Shown piece by piece: positions 1 through 11,245 of a stretch of 64,000 nt of DNA. The position numbers and the translations under genes are program-made. The DNA lies in contig RCSZ01000011.1 in NCBI GenBank assembly GCA_014898425.1, positions 310,001 through 374,000 on the forward strand. The letters run 5' to 3'. The notes under the pieces are model-generated. The model was given only the letters and a program-made list of their open reading frames with translations. It ran no database searches and was not told the DNA's origin. Each line of letters starts with the position of its first letter. The first letter of the stretch is position 1. Source of the stretch: Botryotinia globosa. Lineage: Eukaryota > Ascomycota > Leotiomycetes > Helotiales > Sclerotiniaceae.

Positions 1-283
1 CTCCCAAGTCGATGAAGCTTTCATCGAAAGCGGAAAGTTCTCCATGGATATGCCTGGACAATGGGAAGAGCCACTGGTTCCAAATGCGGCAATGGAGCTC
101 ACTCTATATTCGCCATTTTACGGACGTCATCAGATTTTTTACAGCATGATTCATGAATCAGGATACGGCTATTATACTATCACCGAGCAAGACATCCAAC
201 AACTCGAGGAGGATTTGGAAAATGGTACTTTGCATCATGCAGGCTTAAGCGAGGATTTACCTAAAACATCCGGGGAAGAGTGA
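1..283 (+). CDS. 3' end of an unidentified gene (partial)
   Basis: The frame is open from base 2 to a TGA at 281-283 and gives the last 93 residues of a protein whose 5' part lies outside the window. There is an internal ATG at 44, but the frame is open upstream of it, so it is probably not the start. The segment is acidic near its end (QQLEEDLENG, then a Ser/Glu tail) and has an aromatic stretch (SPFYGRHQIFYSMIHESGYGYY). I do not recognise a family. It is the only plus-strand gene I can support in this window. It could also be a last exon, since a splice acceptor upstream cannot be checked. Confidence 0.6.
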   Translation, partial: SQVDEAFIESGKFSMDMPGQWEEPLVPNAAMELTLYSPFYGRHQIFYSMIHESGYGYYTITEQDIQQLEEDLENGTLHHAGLSEDLPKTSGEE

Positions 284-3200
284 TGTGAGAAAAGTACCGA
301 CTTAACATGAAATCTTCACAGTGCCCTCAATCAACAAAGAATCAGAATGAAAATTCGGAATCCCAGATCAAGTTTTTTATCCAAATAATCACACGTCGAG
401 CTTGACATGTTACAGAATCGATTCCTACCAGAGGCCGAGGGATTCATCTCTGACAACATGGGACGATGAATTTTACATACAAGTTTAGATGAGCCTCCGA
501 CTCTTCTACAGGGTGCCATTAAAGCTTGACCGAACTATACGTAAGAAATCGTCTCAAGGGTTATCAACGGATTTGTTTAGGGAGAGCGGGCGGGGTTGTT
601 CGCAGTTTCGAGATCCATCTCTACCCTTGATTGGGTACTCAGGCGGTGTTATTCGGGATATTGCTTCTTATTTGTCTAGGATTTGATGATCTCTTCAAGC
701 TTCATGATGTCATCATCTCTCTATTCTCTAGGTTGTATTTAACCACTATCATCTATGATCCCTTTTCAGCTCTATATAAACTTTATTGTCCAAATAAGAT
801 TGAATACGACTTCCATGACCAAGTGCACATTCGACTTTTTTTTTCACTGCCCAAATTCTAATTCCACAATTGACATAACTATTCATCTATTTATATTTAT
901 CTAATGTTTAACAAAGTATTTCAATCCACCCATATATCGCCCCAAAAGTTGAAAACCTGCTGTGCACTTTCGCAAATCCCATCTGATCATGCATCACAAA
1001 TCTAAGCATCTCTCCAATATCCAATCCCCAACTTTTCAATCTCCAATTCACAACCTCCCCAAAACCCCCATCCACATCCACACCATCAACCCCTTCTCCA
1101 ACCAATTCTTCTATTTCCATCACATCCACAAAACCCACCTCATCCTCTCAATCCACCCCATCCTCTCAACCCACCCACCCATCCATCCAACCCCCACACC
1201 CAACACCCCTATACAAAACCGAACAAATCCTTAATTTCCCACACAGAGCGCAAAGAGTCTAAAATACACCTAACAATAGAATCATATTCAATAATATCAA
1301 TATCTCACAACCACACCCCAGTTTCCCATCCATCCAATCTATTCATACCTCTTGGGCATCAACCAAGTCTCTTGATGCAATTCCAGATGTGAATAGATTC
1401 CTCACCCATGAAGGAAGAAGCTTGAGAATCTTAGATATCCAGCACCATGCCATTTCGCATGAAAATGTGATATATAAATGAGTTTTGATATTAGAAGTAA
1501 GATATTGGATGGAAATTGCACTTACAATTGCTGAAATTAACCACGACATGAGGACAATAGATGTATGAGCCATCGTCCGTTGTGAGATGGCCTTTTCGGA
1601 ACCCAAGTAGCGTAACCACTCTTCGTGGGTAACACTAGCGATCGAAGGTAGATTGTGAAAGAAAATCTTGATGCTTATAAAAAAAGATCTTCAATTTCAG
1701 GTTTGAGAAACATGATACGGTAACCAATACTCAAGCTACCGATACGTTGAGCCAAGTAGTAAGCGTAAGACTAAAAATTGTGAGAGATTTACAGAATCAA
1801 CGATAACATCTTCGACTTCGAAGTTCACGATTCTGAGCCCGAGAGCAACTTGCAATGAGACTCAATTAGCAATGAGCAACTCAATCCTAACTATCTCATC
1901 TCACTGATACTATTCCCAAATCATCCTGAGCATTTAATTCGAGCGTATTCTTCTGCTAAGATTCGGAACATAGAGTATATACTGAGCAATGAAAGTCATT
2001 CGATGGAAAGTCCAACATTGCCAGAAGTGGATCGAGTGCTGACAGCCTCGCAATATCTGGTTGCCATTCCCAAGGAAGTAAGTACATCACAAATCGATTC
2101 AAAGACGTTGGTTGAACATTTCATTTCGAAGTCATGAGAGTGAGGAATGAAGAAAGACTGAAGTTACCTACCTAGGTATCTACTCAAAGCAGAACAGACC
2201 ATTCACCAAGTAGCAGGGATATAAGATTAGGTAATAAGAAACACAATAATGAATCTACCAATCAAGCCATACAAAACCACACAGCCATACATAGGTATGG
2301 GCAGCCTCATATGGATATCCCAAGTCCAGACTCACAGCAAAACTATTCCGTCCCCCTCCCAAAAAATTCATCCCAACCCAAAAACTTCCCAGAACCCATA
2401 TATAACCCGCCCCCCCACTCTGCTACAGATTTTTCCAGTCTAGTCCCAAACTAGCCATGTTTGCACCATTTGCACTCGCTTCGCACTTGCATTTCCACGC
2501 ACAGACCACACTCCATCTCTATAAAGTCTTCTCCTCCCCAGACCCTCAGGGAAAAAAGTATCGACAATACTTCAAAGAATCATTTCTTTAGTAAACGTCC
2601 TTCTTCTGTGTTCTCTACAAGAGCCACAGACTCCAACTGGGACGATGAGTCGATCCTCGATACCCTAGAGTGAAACCGTTTTTGCTTTCGTTCTTTTCGC
2701 AAGGAAGGCGTTTGAGTGGCTGGTGACAGTCGCTTGATCGTATAGAAAGTGGTGATGATCTCGTCCCTCTTTTGGTTCTCTTAGGAGACTGGATTAGGGT
2801 GGGTGTTGATGGACGTCTGACCAGTTTTTGAAATCTTTTTTTTTTTCATTGCAGATTTGGCCTTGTGCTGGGTTGTGAAGAAGAATTGGTAGTGGTTGGG
2901 TACCAGTGTGGGATGTGGTTCGATATTGAAGCTATTCGCAATTTGTGCGACAGAGCCTTCCAACGACGGTGAGCTGTTGATCTGCCACTTTCAAGCACGA
3001 AGATATTGAGGTCAGTCGGAAACAAGGACTCTGGATATCTAGTACTCAATCCCTCCTTTGGTGTCATCCCTTCGAGGTATTACTTCAGTCCGATATCACA
3101 TACGCTATATCTGTAACGACAGCTTAATCACGGCTCTAAGAGATGAAGTCACCAATCCCGGTCAATGCAAAATACCGGTAGCAACCAGATCGATACACTA

Positions 3201-3510
3201 CTTCCGATAGTCTAGAGCGCTAGAAAATTTTCATGTTAACTCTAGCATTGATATATCCTTGCATGAAGGACGGTTGCAACGATGATGGTCATTGATGACT
3301 CTATTCTCAATTGGATTCATTCTTTTGCCATTCATTTCTTCTATTCCTACAAGTCTTCGGCAAGTTATGCGTGGTATATATACGTCTCAAACTTTTACAA
3401 ACATTCGCTCCATCGTCGCAGCTCTTCCCACAGAGCATTGACACCCATCTACCCATTTCGAATAGAGTTCACAACGATTTCCCATCACATCAACATTCAT
3501 CCACCCTCAA
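284..3510. other. 3.2-kb stretch without a convincing gene
   Basis: Only short, overlapping frames of low quality are present. 1010-1230 is C-rich and low in complexity. 2395-2460 and 2825-2850 contain C and T runs. The only part that reads like protein is the possible remnant listed at 1343-1790. The right end is the 3' flank of the acetate transporter. Confidence 0.6.
1343..1790 (-). pseudogene. possible remnant of an unidentified gene
   Basis: On the minus strand three protein-like pieces follow each other in different frames. The first contains YYLAQRIGSLSIGYRIMFLK and ends in a stop. The second contains HEEWLRYLGSEKAISQRT and ends at a good GTAAGT donor near 1530. The third is ILKLLPSWVRNLF after a possible AG acceptor and ends in TGA at 1343. 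No start codon or complete frame joins them. I do not recognise the protein. It may be a decayed gene or chance coding-like sequence. Confidence 0.2.
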
Positions 3511-4525
3511 CTATACACTCGCTTGCCTAGTCTTTTGTTCCTCGCTCCTCCCTCCAACACTCCCTTCCTCCAAGCTTCCATTTCTCGCCCTCCTTGTTTC
3601 TCTTCCCTTGTCACTCCACGGAAAATGCCACACTGGCACCGTGAAAAAGCTCTTCGAATCATCTGCCAGTCCAGCTAGCGTTACATACCACGCTGCAAAC
3701 GCTGCTAGGAGTCCAAACATTCCGCCTGCTTTTTGGAATGCCACATTCGGACCCGCTTCTCCCGGGTACAAGTAGGCGAGACCCAGCATTAGGAAGGTGA
3801 GAACGACCATGAAGAAGAGGAAAGAGAAGACAACGGTGGAGCGAAGAGTCAGAATCCAGAGGATGAATGTGAATATGAACCAGCCCTGGAGAGGCGTTAG
3901 TTGGTGGACTCAGGTGCTGAAGGTGGTATGAGTAAGAAGAGAGGAAATACCATGAGGAAAAATCCAAATGCATAGTAAAAATGTACTGGATTTTCATAGG
4001 AGGCTTGAATTCCAAATCCACCTGGTGTCAAGACAATCGCGAGAGATATCCAAAATCCCCCATAAGAACTCAATGCCGTGGCACCAAATGTATTCCCGAC
4101 CGCCATTTCCCTGTATCATCCCTCATCAGCGAAAGTTTCAGATACTCTACCCAATGTTCCTCCTCAATACATCGAATTGGCATAAATCAACAGATAAAAA
4201 AAGAAACATACCACATCCCCGCCAATAACTGAACCAACCCACCATACCCAAAAGCTAACGCAACCACAATATTCGGCTCCGAAACATCTCTCGTATGCCA
4301 ATTTATCAAGCTCAATACAAATGTCGTCAATGCAAAAGCAGCAAGTCCTAAAGGTGCAGGATTCGCTATGTTCTTCTTAGGAGGTCGATACAATCCCGGC
4401 TGGAGAGCACCAGCAAAGGGGGCAAAGTATATGGAGTTGGAGGAGTTGGTATGGGCGTGGGCTAAGGGGCTGCCGGTATAGAGGGCGGGATTGGGAGTAC
4501 GGTCACGGTGTGATGATGTTGCCAT
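3511..4525 (-). CDS. acetate/ammonium transporter, GPR1/FUN34/YaaH family
   Basis: The product is a plasma-membrane transporter of the GPR1/FUN34/YaaH family, which includes yeast Ady2/Ato proteins and fungal acetate permeases; its likely role is proton-coupled uptake of acetate and other short carboxylates. The model has three exons: 4525-4212, 4110-3951 and 3885-3511. Introns are 101 and 65 nt, with GTATGT and GTATTT donors and a CTAAC branch site before the second acceptor. They join cleanly in frame to 282 aa. The family signature NPAPLGL is at residues 55-61, followed by about six hydrophobic segments. A soluble N-terminus of about 50 residues and a charged C-terminal tail (ETRRARNGSLEEG) flank them. 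The ATG at 4525 is chosen because it gives the usual N-terminal length. The family is certain; the exact substrate is inferred. Confidence 0.93.
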
Positions 4526-6042
4526 TTTTGGTAGAAAGTTCGGGTAGAGGGTATGAAAGGGAGCAGAGAAAGAAAGCAAAGGAAGAGGGGTTGATATACT
4601 TATTTGATGCTATATTACTTACATGATGATGATCTACGCCAATATCTCTGAATGCAAGATAACTATCAACTCCGGAGTATTCTTTCCATCCAAGAGGAAT
4701 CTTATTCGTGACAATATCGCGGAACTTTATCTCTTTCCGCTGTGGTGCAATGCAGAGAAGCATTCCTTGGATCCGAGCGCTCTTCTCCGCACCCCACGTT
4801 TCCACATCCATACAAACGCATGTGCCGAATATGCATGGCCTAGATCGACGTCAAAGATCGACATCTGCGACCCCTCACCGGGTGCTTGGGTATGGGGTAT
4901 ATTATCTATTGCGGAAGATGTGGTTGACGTACGCGACGCACAGTAGTTTGGAGTGAGTTTTTGATGGCACAATGTTATGATCATGATTCGCGTCTGCACG
5001 TGGAGGGCGCGATTTAATACTTAAAGATAGGGATCTCGTGGGATATGAAACGAGATGTTCATAATAGCTACCTGATTTATAAAGCGGTTTGCCCATTAAT
5101 TTTTTTGTATGAGATGATTTATCCTAGGGAGAAATCGATGTTCATATGAGGGATGGCAGTAAAGGTTGGGAGTGTGGGGAGGAACTCAAAGATGCCGTCA
5201 TGATCTGTTGGCGCTAGTGCTCTAGCTCCAATTTTTGAGTCAGGTGCACGTGAGTGCGGGTTGACTCTTCCATCTGTCCTTTCCAATCGTGTTTCCGGAG
5301 TTAAGTGGTTCACACTCATGGTACACTGTGATGAGAGAGTTTGATGGAGTGAGATGAAAATGAAGAGCTATCTGATCTGTGTCTGCTTGCTTCACTCTCG
5401 CCGTTTGGAACATGTGACGAGATGAGAGCCCGGGGAAATGCATGAGCTGTCGAGACCTTAACCTTGATGGTAATATTTCAATAAAAGATGATATGAAGAG
5501 GTCAAGATGGGTAAGTAAAGGAGTAGCAAATGGTCACCAAGCACGATTGAAGAAACGAACGAGATCCAAAAGTTCAAGGCATCTCCGACGTGCCAAAATT
5601 CATGGGCCAGTGTCAAATCAATTGTCGTGCTTTATATGAAGACTGGACTGAGTATTTTTGATACTTGACGTCTTACCAATCTATGCAAAATATCTAAATG
5701 TTCGTCTGGTTTACCAATATTGGGATTGAAAGGTACCTGCGCCAACAATCCGAGGCGTTGAATGCCTGAAACTGCGGACTCAAAGGGGTGAACGCTCATT
5801 CGAGAAACTTCGCGCCAACGAGTACCAGTCATTATTATTACGTGGAATTCCTCTTCATTGTAGCTACAATTGCATATTCTTGTCTACCGCTTACTAGATC
5901 TTCACAGATCCTCGAAAGCAGAAGCACTTTCCTCAGAACTCAATCCTTTCACCCCTCCTTCAATTTCTTCCCTGTCACATGTATGAAATATCCTTCAATT
6001 CGCAATTTAAGGTCTCTTGCAGAGTTTCTCATTGCTACTGTT
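4526..6042. other. intergenic region with weak coding-like fragments
   Basis: This region holds the promoter of the acetate transporter and the 3' flank of the first array gene. Two minus-strand pieces look somewhat protein-like. One is 4600-4811 (contains KFRDIVTNKIPLGW). The other is 5678-5832, which starts with ATG (MTGTRWREVSRMSVHPFES) and ends at a GTAAGA donor. Neither can be joined to a complete gene, and I assign no function. Confidence 0.4.
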
Positions 6043-7904
6043 TCATTCTCCTCCTTTCTGAGGACCTGATTTGCTAGCTCTATCTCTAAACCATACGATC
6101 GTCGGTTCTGCGATATCAAGCTTCTCTCTTTTCATGGAATTTTTGGCCTCGGGGGTATTCGCTGAAGGATCTGCTGCAGTGGCATCGTCCTTCATCTCAA
6201 AGACATATACTTCGAGTGTTTTTATCGTCTTGAGTTTTCGGAGCTCTCCTTCGAGCAGGGATGTTATGTACTGTTGGTGAATACTCCCGGCCGAGTCCAA
6301 AGAACCTAAGCCATTTAGTAAGGGCTGGTCTGGATACGGGTCTTTCTGCACTTCAATCACCAGCCTCTCCAAACCAGTACAGAACCTATTGATGATTGGA
6401 ACATACAATCCAAGGGTATCGACCAAATCCTTGGGGCATATCAATTTCGGAGAATGCATCAAGTTGTTACCGTCACAGTTGTGTAAGACCACTGTTCCAC
6501 TAAATTGTAAAGTCTTTAACAATCTGGCCTTGTCTTTTCCAATCGCCTGAAGGAAGCGGAAAAAGTGGTCGTGGTAGCTGTAAGCAAACCGACAGTCCTC
6601 GAGCATTGGTGTCCCGGACCTTTCGACCAAGTGAATAGCGTCATTAACGGCAAAGAAATCGGGCTCGAAACTTTCAAATGGCTCTGTCTCGTGAAATCGT
6701 TTGAACACTAACGAAACTTCATGCAACGGGCGCTGTGTGATCATCTCGAACTCGGGTGTATTCCAGCTGCGTGTATTCTCGTTATCGATCCAGGAAATGG
6801 GACTGCCAGTTTCACTCCAATCCATGGTTGTAAAATGGAACACATTTTCCTTATACAATAGCTTGGTTGCATTGTCTCTGAAGCTTTTGCACACTCGTAA
6901 TAAAGTTGCGTCTATCCTGGGGCGATATACCTTTCGAAGCTCGAAGTATTTCCCCTCTTGATCTTTGCAAGGGTGTGTGATAATAGCATCAAAGCTGAGT
7001 TCTGATTTGAGACTCTGCTCACCATCTAGAGAATAGGTCTTATGAGACTTAAAAACCTGTGCCCAATCAGATGTTGTGACGTCCGGCGTGATTGTATGAT
7101 CCTCGATTGTGAAAACGGAGCGGGAGATCATATCAATAATTTCTGTCAAGGAAAATTAGTAGTTAATGACGCAATAGCAATCGACAATGAATATCTGGAT
7201 TGATGATACCATTAGAGACTTTGGAGTGAGGATGCTCTTGAATTTTGTTTTTGGCTCACTAAAGTCTCATCGAATGACTACGTCCATAACAAATCGTGCA
7301 ATAAAGCCATGCGATTTTGAAAGGAGGAAAAGAACCATGAATTCGTTTTAATTTATAAGAGTCGAGAGAGAACTCCATGCTATATGCACCCATTGTAGAA
7401 TGATCAACTCACCTTGAGGAAATTTCAACAAGTGTCGGTCATGATCCTGAGGCAATGCCCATTCGTTTTCACTTTGATGTGTGACCAACTTCTGGAGTCC
7501 CTTCTTCTTTGGTCGATCAATCATGGCTAATGTCGGAGTATTCTTAGCAACATGATATGTTCTCCGTTGGGGGTCTGTCTTCCTTTCATATCTAGGAATC
7601 GTAGCTGTAAAGTATTGAATATCTGCAATTGACCAAATAAGTATGTTGCACCCTCAAACAATCACAGATGTTCTTTAAACTTGGATTGGAAAGTCAACAT
7701 ACCAGAGCCGCAGACATAACGAAAACCATCCTTCCAAAAGTAACGACCTTCAATCCAATGCTTCTTCGCATACTTTTCCAGGGCTCTTGATGCGAGCTTT
7801 TCCTCAGGAAACTCTTTGCGTGCGGTATCAAGATCGTCTTGAGTCATTGGCGGGAGATTGTTAATATGCTCGCGCGGAACACGGGGAGGAAATCGTTGTG
7901 GCAT
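6043..7904 (-). CDS. array paralogue 1: F-box-like protein of unknown function
   Basis: This is the first of five related minus-strand genes. Exons are 7904-7703, 7622-7413 and 7142-6043, with introns of 80 and 270 nt, both phase 1; the spliced protein is 503 aa. The ATG at 7904 is the only one upstream of the conserved exon 1. Exon 1 ends in the family motif FWKDGFRYVCGSG. Exon 2 ends in HDRHLLKFPQ and exon 3 begins EIIDMISRS, so an F-box-like Leu-x-Phe-Pro-x-Glu-Ile core spans the second junction. Exon 3 then has RPRIDATLLRVCKSF with LLYKENVFHF (the pattern of fungal F-box/2EXR-like proteins), YHDHFFRFLQAIGKDKA and a C-terminal WFRDRASK. No catalytic motif is seen. A role as substrate receptor of an SCF-type ubiquitin ligase is inference only. 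Confidence 0.82.
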
Positions 7905-8720
7905 CTTTATTCTGGCAATGTGCAGTTTTGCGAGAGAACAAAGAAGATATTGAAGAGGAATGCAAAAAGAGAGAAGAAATCTCTATCATTTTATGGTATC
8001 AATCCATCCGAACATTCTTGTTTGTGTGATTGATTTTTGGTTTGATCCTGCAAGAAACTGAATCCAAGTTTGTTACTTCCATTCGATTTGAGGCATGAGA
8101 ATGAGGCATGAGAATGAGGCACGTGCCAAACTTCAATTCCCGTTCTGACCAGACCTTTCATATTCAATTTCACTCTGCTTCACTTAATCCATGCATCTCG
8201 TCTAGTGAAGCCAGATCTTACCAAAAATTACAAGTCGAAATACGTGCTGACTTTGGGCAATGAAAACACGGGAAATGATCCATAATTGCCTAGTCACAAC
8301 ACAGTACCATTCCCTACCGGTCAACCTATGGATAACGCCGTGGAAACAAGAGATATCAAGGTCAAAGATTTGACAAGAAGCCCCTGATCTGTATCTTCTC
8401 AAGACTTACTTTTAAATTGTTAGTTAGAGCTTGTTGATAGTATAAGTCAATGGCGGCTCTCTAGTTGAGAAAAGAGTCAGTGGGCACAAGATTATCATTG
8501 TAGCAGTGGATTTGTTATGTTCGTCACAATTTTGGAAGTATAAGCACCTGGAATTTGAGTCTGGTGTAAACCTTCAATCATAGGAAGACATATTTTCCAT
8601 AAACTCAGCAGCTTTTATTCATCAACATAATGCTAAGTCTCCCCAAATGCCAATTTTTTAGTGGTCCAGCCTCATCACATGTCCCTTGGGAGTTGTGGGG
8701 CATTACTCTTGCTCCAAACA
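7905..8720. other. intergenic region between array copies 1 and 2
   Basis: No gene is seen. It contains the presumed promoter of copy 1 and the 3' flank of copy 2. A 12-bp sequence around GAGGCATGAGAA is repeated in tandem near 8090-8120. Confidence 0.5.
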
Positions 8721-10347
8721 TCAGACAGAAGTTTCGACAGAGCTGCTGGCATTCTCATCACCAAAAGTCAAAGCCTGCATCCTGCTCTGCAGTTTCGCCT
8801 TTCCAAGCATCTCGAGTCCCCGCTGGCGAGCTCTCTCAGAGAACCATGTCTCTGTGTCTTTGGCACATTCTAACTCTGTCTGGCCATCCAAGGAGACCTG
8901 GAGATGTTGAACCGTATCCAACTCTCTGATCTGGTTGTCCAGCAAACCTTGCAGGCGTGTATAAAACTCGCGTTCTCGTTCGTCCTCGTCATGTGATACG
9001 CGGCCTCCCCTGAAGGTATTGCTCGTTTGGTAGTCCCTGCTCACAATAATCACCAACTTTTGCACGTTTGTGCAAAACTTGTTAATGAGAGTAATGTAAA
9101 GAAGCATACTTTCGATCAAGTCGTCTTCGCACTCCTTGATACATTTGGTGCAGCTAGAATCCGGAGAGCAATAATGTTGCTTGACGGGTCCGCTAAAATG
9201 TAGAGTCTTGATCATGGCGGCCTTGCTTGGCCCAATGGCACGAAGGAATCGTACAAAGGGATCATGATACATGTCAAAGTACAGATCTACCACTGGTATT
9301 CTGTTTTCGATGATGTTGATAGCGTCAACGGCCATTTCTTGTCGTTCCTTTCTGGCTTCTTGGCAGTCTCTTCCTTGGCAAAAAGATCTATTCGACCCAG
9401 TACTTGGATATAAGCTGTCTTCAAACAAGGTATCTGGAGCCCCCAATTTACCGGTCTTCGTTGTCAGGAACTTGAATTCGTTTCCTGCATATAAGATTTC
9501 ATTTCCCTGGTCACAGATGCTCTTGCAGACCCGCAGAATGGTTGCGTCGATCATAGGGCGGCAAACTCTGCGAAGAACAAAGTATTTTCCCTGTGCATCA
9601 TACCGTTGTTCGTGGATTACTGTGCTGATCCTGAGAGATTCAAAGTGAGGCGTATTCGGATATTTATAATCCCATTCAATTCCTTCCAAGTTGTAAGATT
9701 GGTGGAATTTGGGGTCATCACACTTGGGCAGCCTGTTTGAGGTGGAGACATCGGGGAGAACGATAAATTCTTGGGCATTCAATATGGACCCAAAAATAGC
9801 ATCCACAATTTCTGTGTCCAAATGATTAGTATTCAAATTGCAATCGGCATCTTAGAGCTATCTTACCTTGGGGGAAATTTAAAAGATGACGAGGATGATC
9901 ACGAGGTAAGTTCCATTGCATTTCGCTCTTGTGCGCGATTAGCTTTGAAAGCCTCTGTGGCTTGGGTGTATCAATTTGTGACAGCGTTGGAGGACCACCC
10001 AGTGGAACCAAGTACTTCTTGTAATTGTACGGACAGCGAACTTCTTTGGTTCTGGGTTCCCAGATTTGATTATAGATGATGTCTGAAATGATCAAAGTAA
10101 GCAAGAAGTCTTTAAAAATACTAGGTTGTTCGGATGGTTTTAACATACCATCACCGCAAGTGTAGCGGCAGTTGTCTTTCCAGAACCATTTATTGTTACT
10201 TGATCCGAGCCAATGAGCGTGGGCAAACTTTTCTAGAGCCCTAGATGGTAGGTTCTCTTCTGGAAACTCGCGGCGTGCCTCCACTAGATCCTCTGGAGTA
10301 TAAGGTCCAAACGGAATTGTGCGGCCATGAAGTTTTGGTGCCGGCAT
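8721..10347 (-). CDS. array paralogue 2: F-box-like protein of unknown function
   Basis: Second array copy, 501 aa. Exons are 10347-10149, 10082-9867 and 9811-8721; introns are 66 and 55 nt, both phase 1 and at the same protein positions as in copy 1. Exon 1 ends with FWKDNCRYTCGDG. Exon 2 ends with HPRHLLNFPQ and exon 3 starts EIVDAIFGSIL, giving the F-box-like core. Further shared blocks are RPMIDATILRVCKSICDQG with ILYAGNEFKF, YHDPFVRFLRAIGPSKA, a CxxDSSCTKC-type Cys-rich insert near the middle, LYITLINKFCTNVQKLVI and WFSERARQ. Intron 1 has no stop and is a multiple of three, so a retained-intron form would stay in frame. The function is unknown. The start ATG aligns with copy 1. Confidence 0.83.
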
Positions 10348-11245
10348 TTTGATGTAGTTAAGGGGTTATTGAGATGTTGAAGTATAGTTTTGAGGAGGGT
10401 ATCTAAATGTTGAAGTTGAATTTGGAGTTGAAATTGATGTTGGAGTTGAAATTGATGTTGGAGTTGCAGTTGATGTTGATATTGAAGTTGATGTTTAATG
10501 AAACTTTGTAGGAATGGATCTTGGAGGGAAGGGAGCTTAAAAGGCCATGAGAAAGAGTTCGACTCGCCTGTTTTGACACTAGTCTATACAGCAGATGTTA
10601 AGCCACGCATTAGCGCATCAATATTCAATATTCAGACGAATCATCCGAGCGTATACACTTAACATGTCGTATGGCATAATAAAATGGAAATTTATACGAA
10701 TATTTGTATTCACTCTGCTCAATTCTTGCTTGCGCATTCATCACCCGCAATAACAGAGACTACCTACATTACTCCGTGCCATCTTGGTTCAAAATTTTCG
10801 ATCTGATTCAAGAAGAGTTCGGGAAATTCATGTTTTTGAATGATGAGAAGTGAATACTAGAGTGATGTATGTAGGACATTTATAGAATCTGGAAGAGTTG
10901 TTCATTAGCAAACGGGAATATACCTAATTGAAGCAAACTTTTTAAAGTCACCTGTTGTTAAACTTGAGATTGGTCGTTGGCTGTTGGTGAAATCACTGTT
11001 TAGGTAAACTCTACAAGGTTGTTGAATCACGATTGAAGAGTCAAATAATATTAGGTCATTTATGATTTATGATAATGTATCAGTTGAGTCCATTAATTAC
11101 TAGCTAAAAACCCCAGAGATACATAGGTCAAGAGACCGAACCAAACTCCTAGCACCCTCACCCAATGAAATTAAAGCATGCTTGCTTGACTTGAATCTCT
11201 CAATCGTTTACCCATATAGTATCTGTTGAGCATTCTCGAATGGTT
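10348..11245. other. intergenic region between array copies 2 and 3
   Basis: No gene is seen. The part next to copy 2 holds the tandem repeat at 10424-10494. The remainder is ordinary AT-rich spacer with the 3' flank of copy 3. Confidence 0.5.
10424..10494. repeat. 18-bp minisatellite in the promoter of array copy 2
   Basis: Three to four copies of an 18-bp unit close to GGAGTTGAAATTGATGTT lie about 80-150 bp upstream of the ATG at 10347. The last copies are degenerate (GCAGTTGATGTTGAT). Confidence 0.7.

Noticed and set aside
3311..3775. Plus-strand frame of 154 codons
   Set aside because: It lies antisense to the last exon of the acetate transporter and is a shadow of that coding sequence.
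5119..5319. 66-codon minus-strand frame with LPTLPTFTAIP
   Set aside because: No splice partner or homologue is evident. The sequence is probably spacer.
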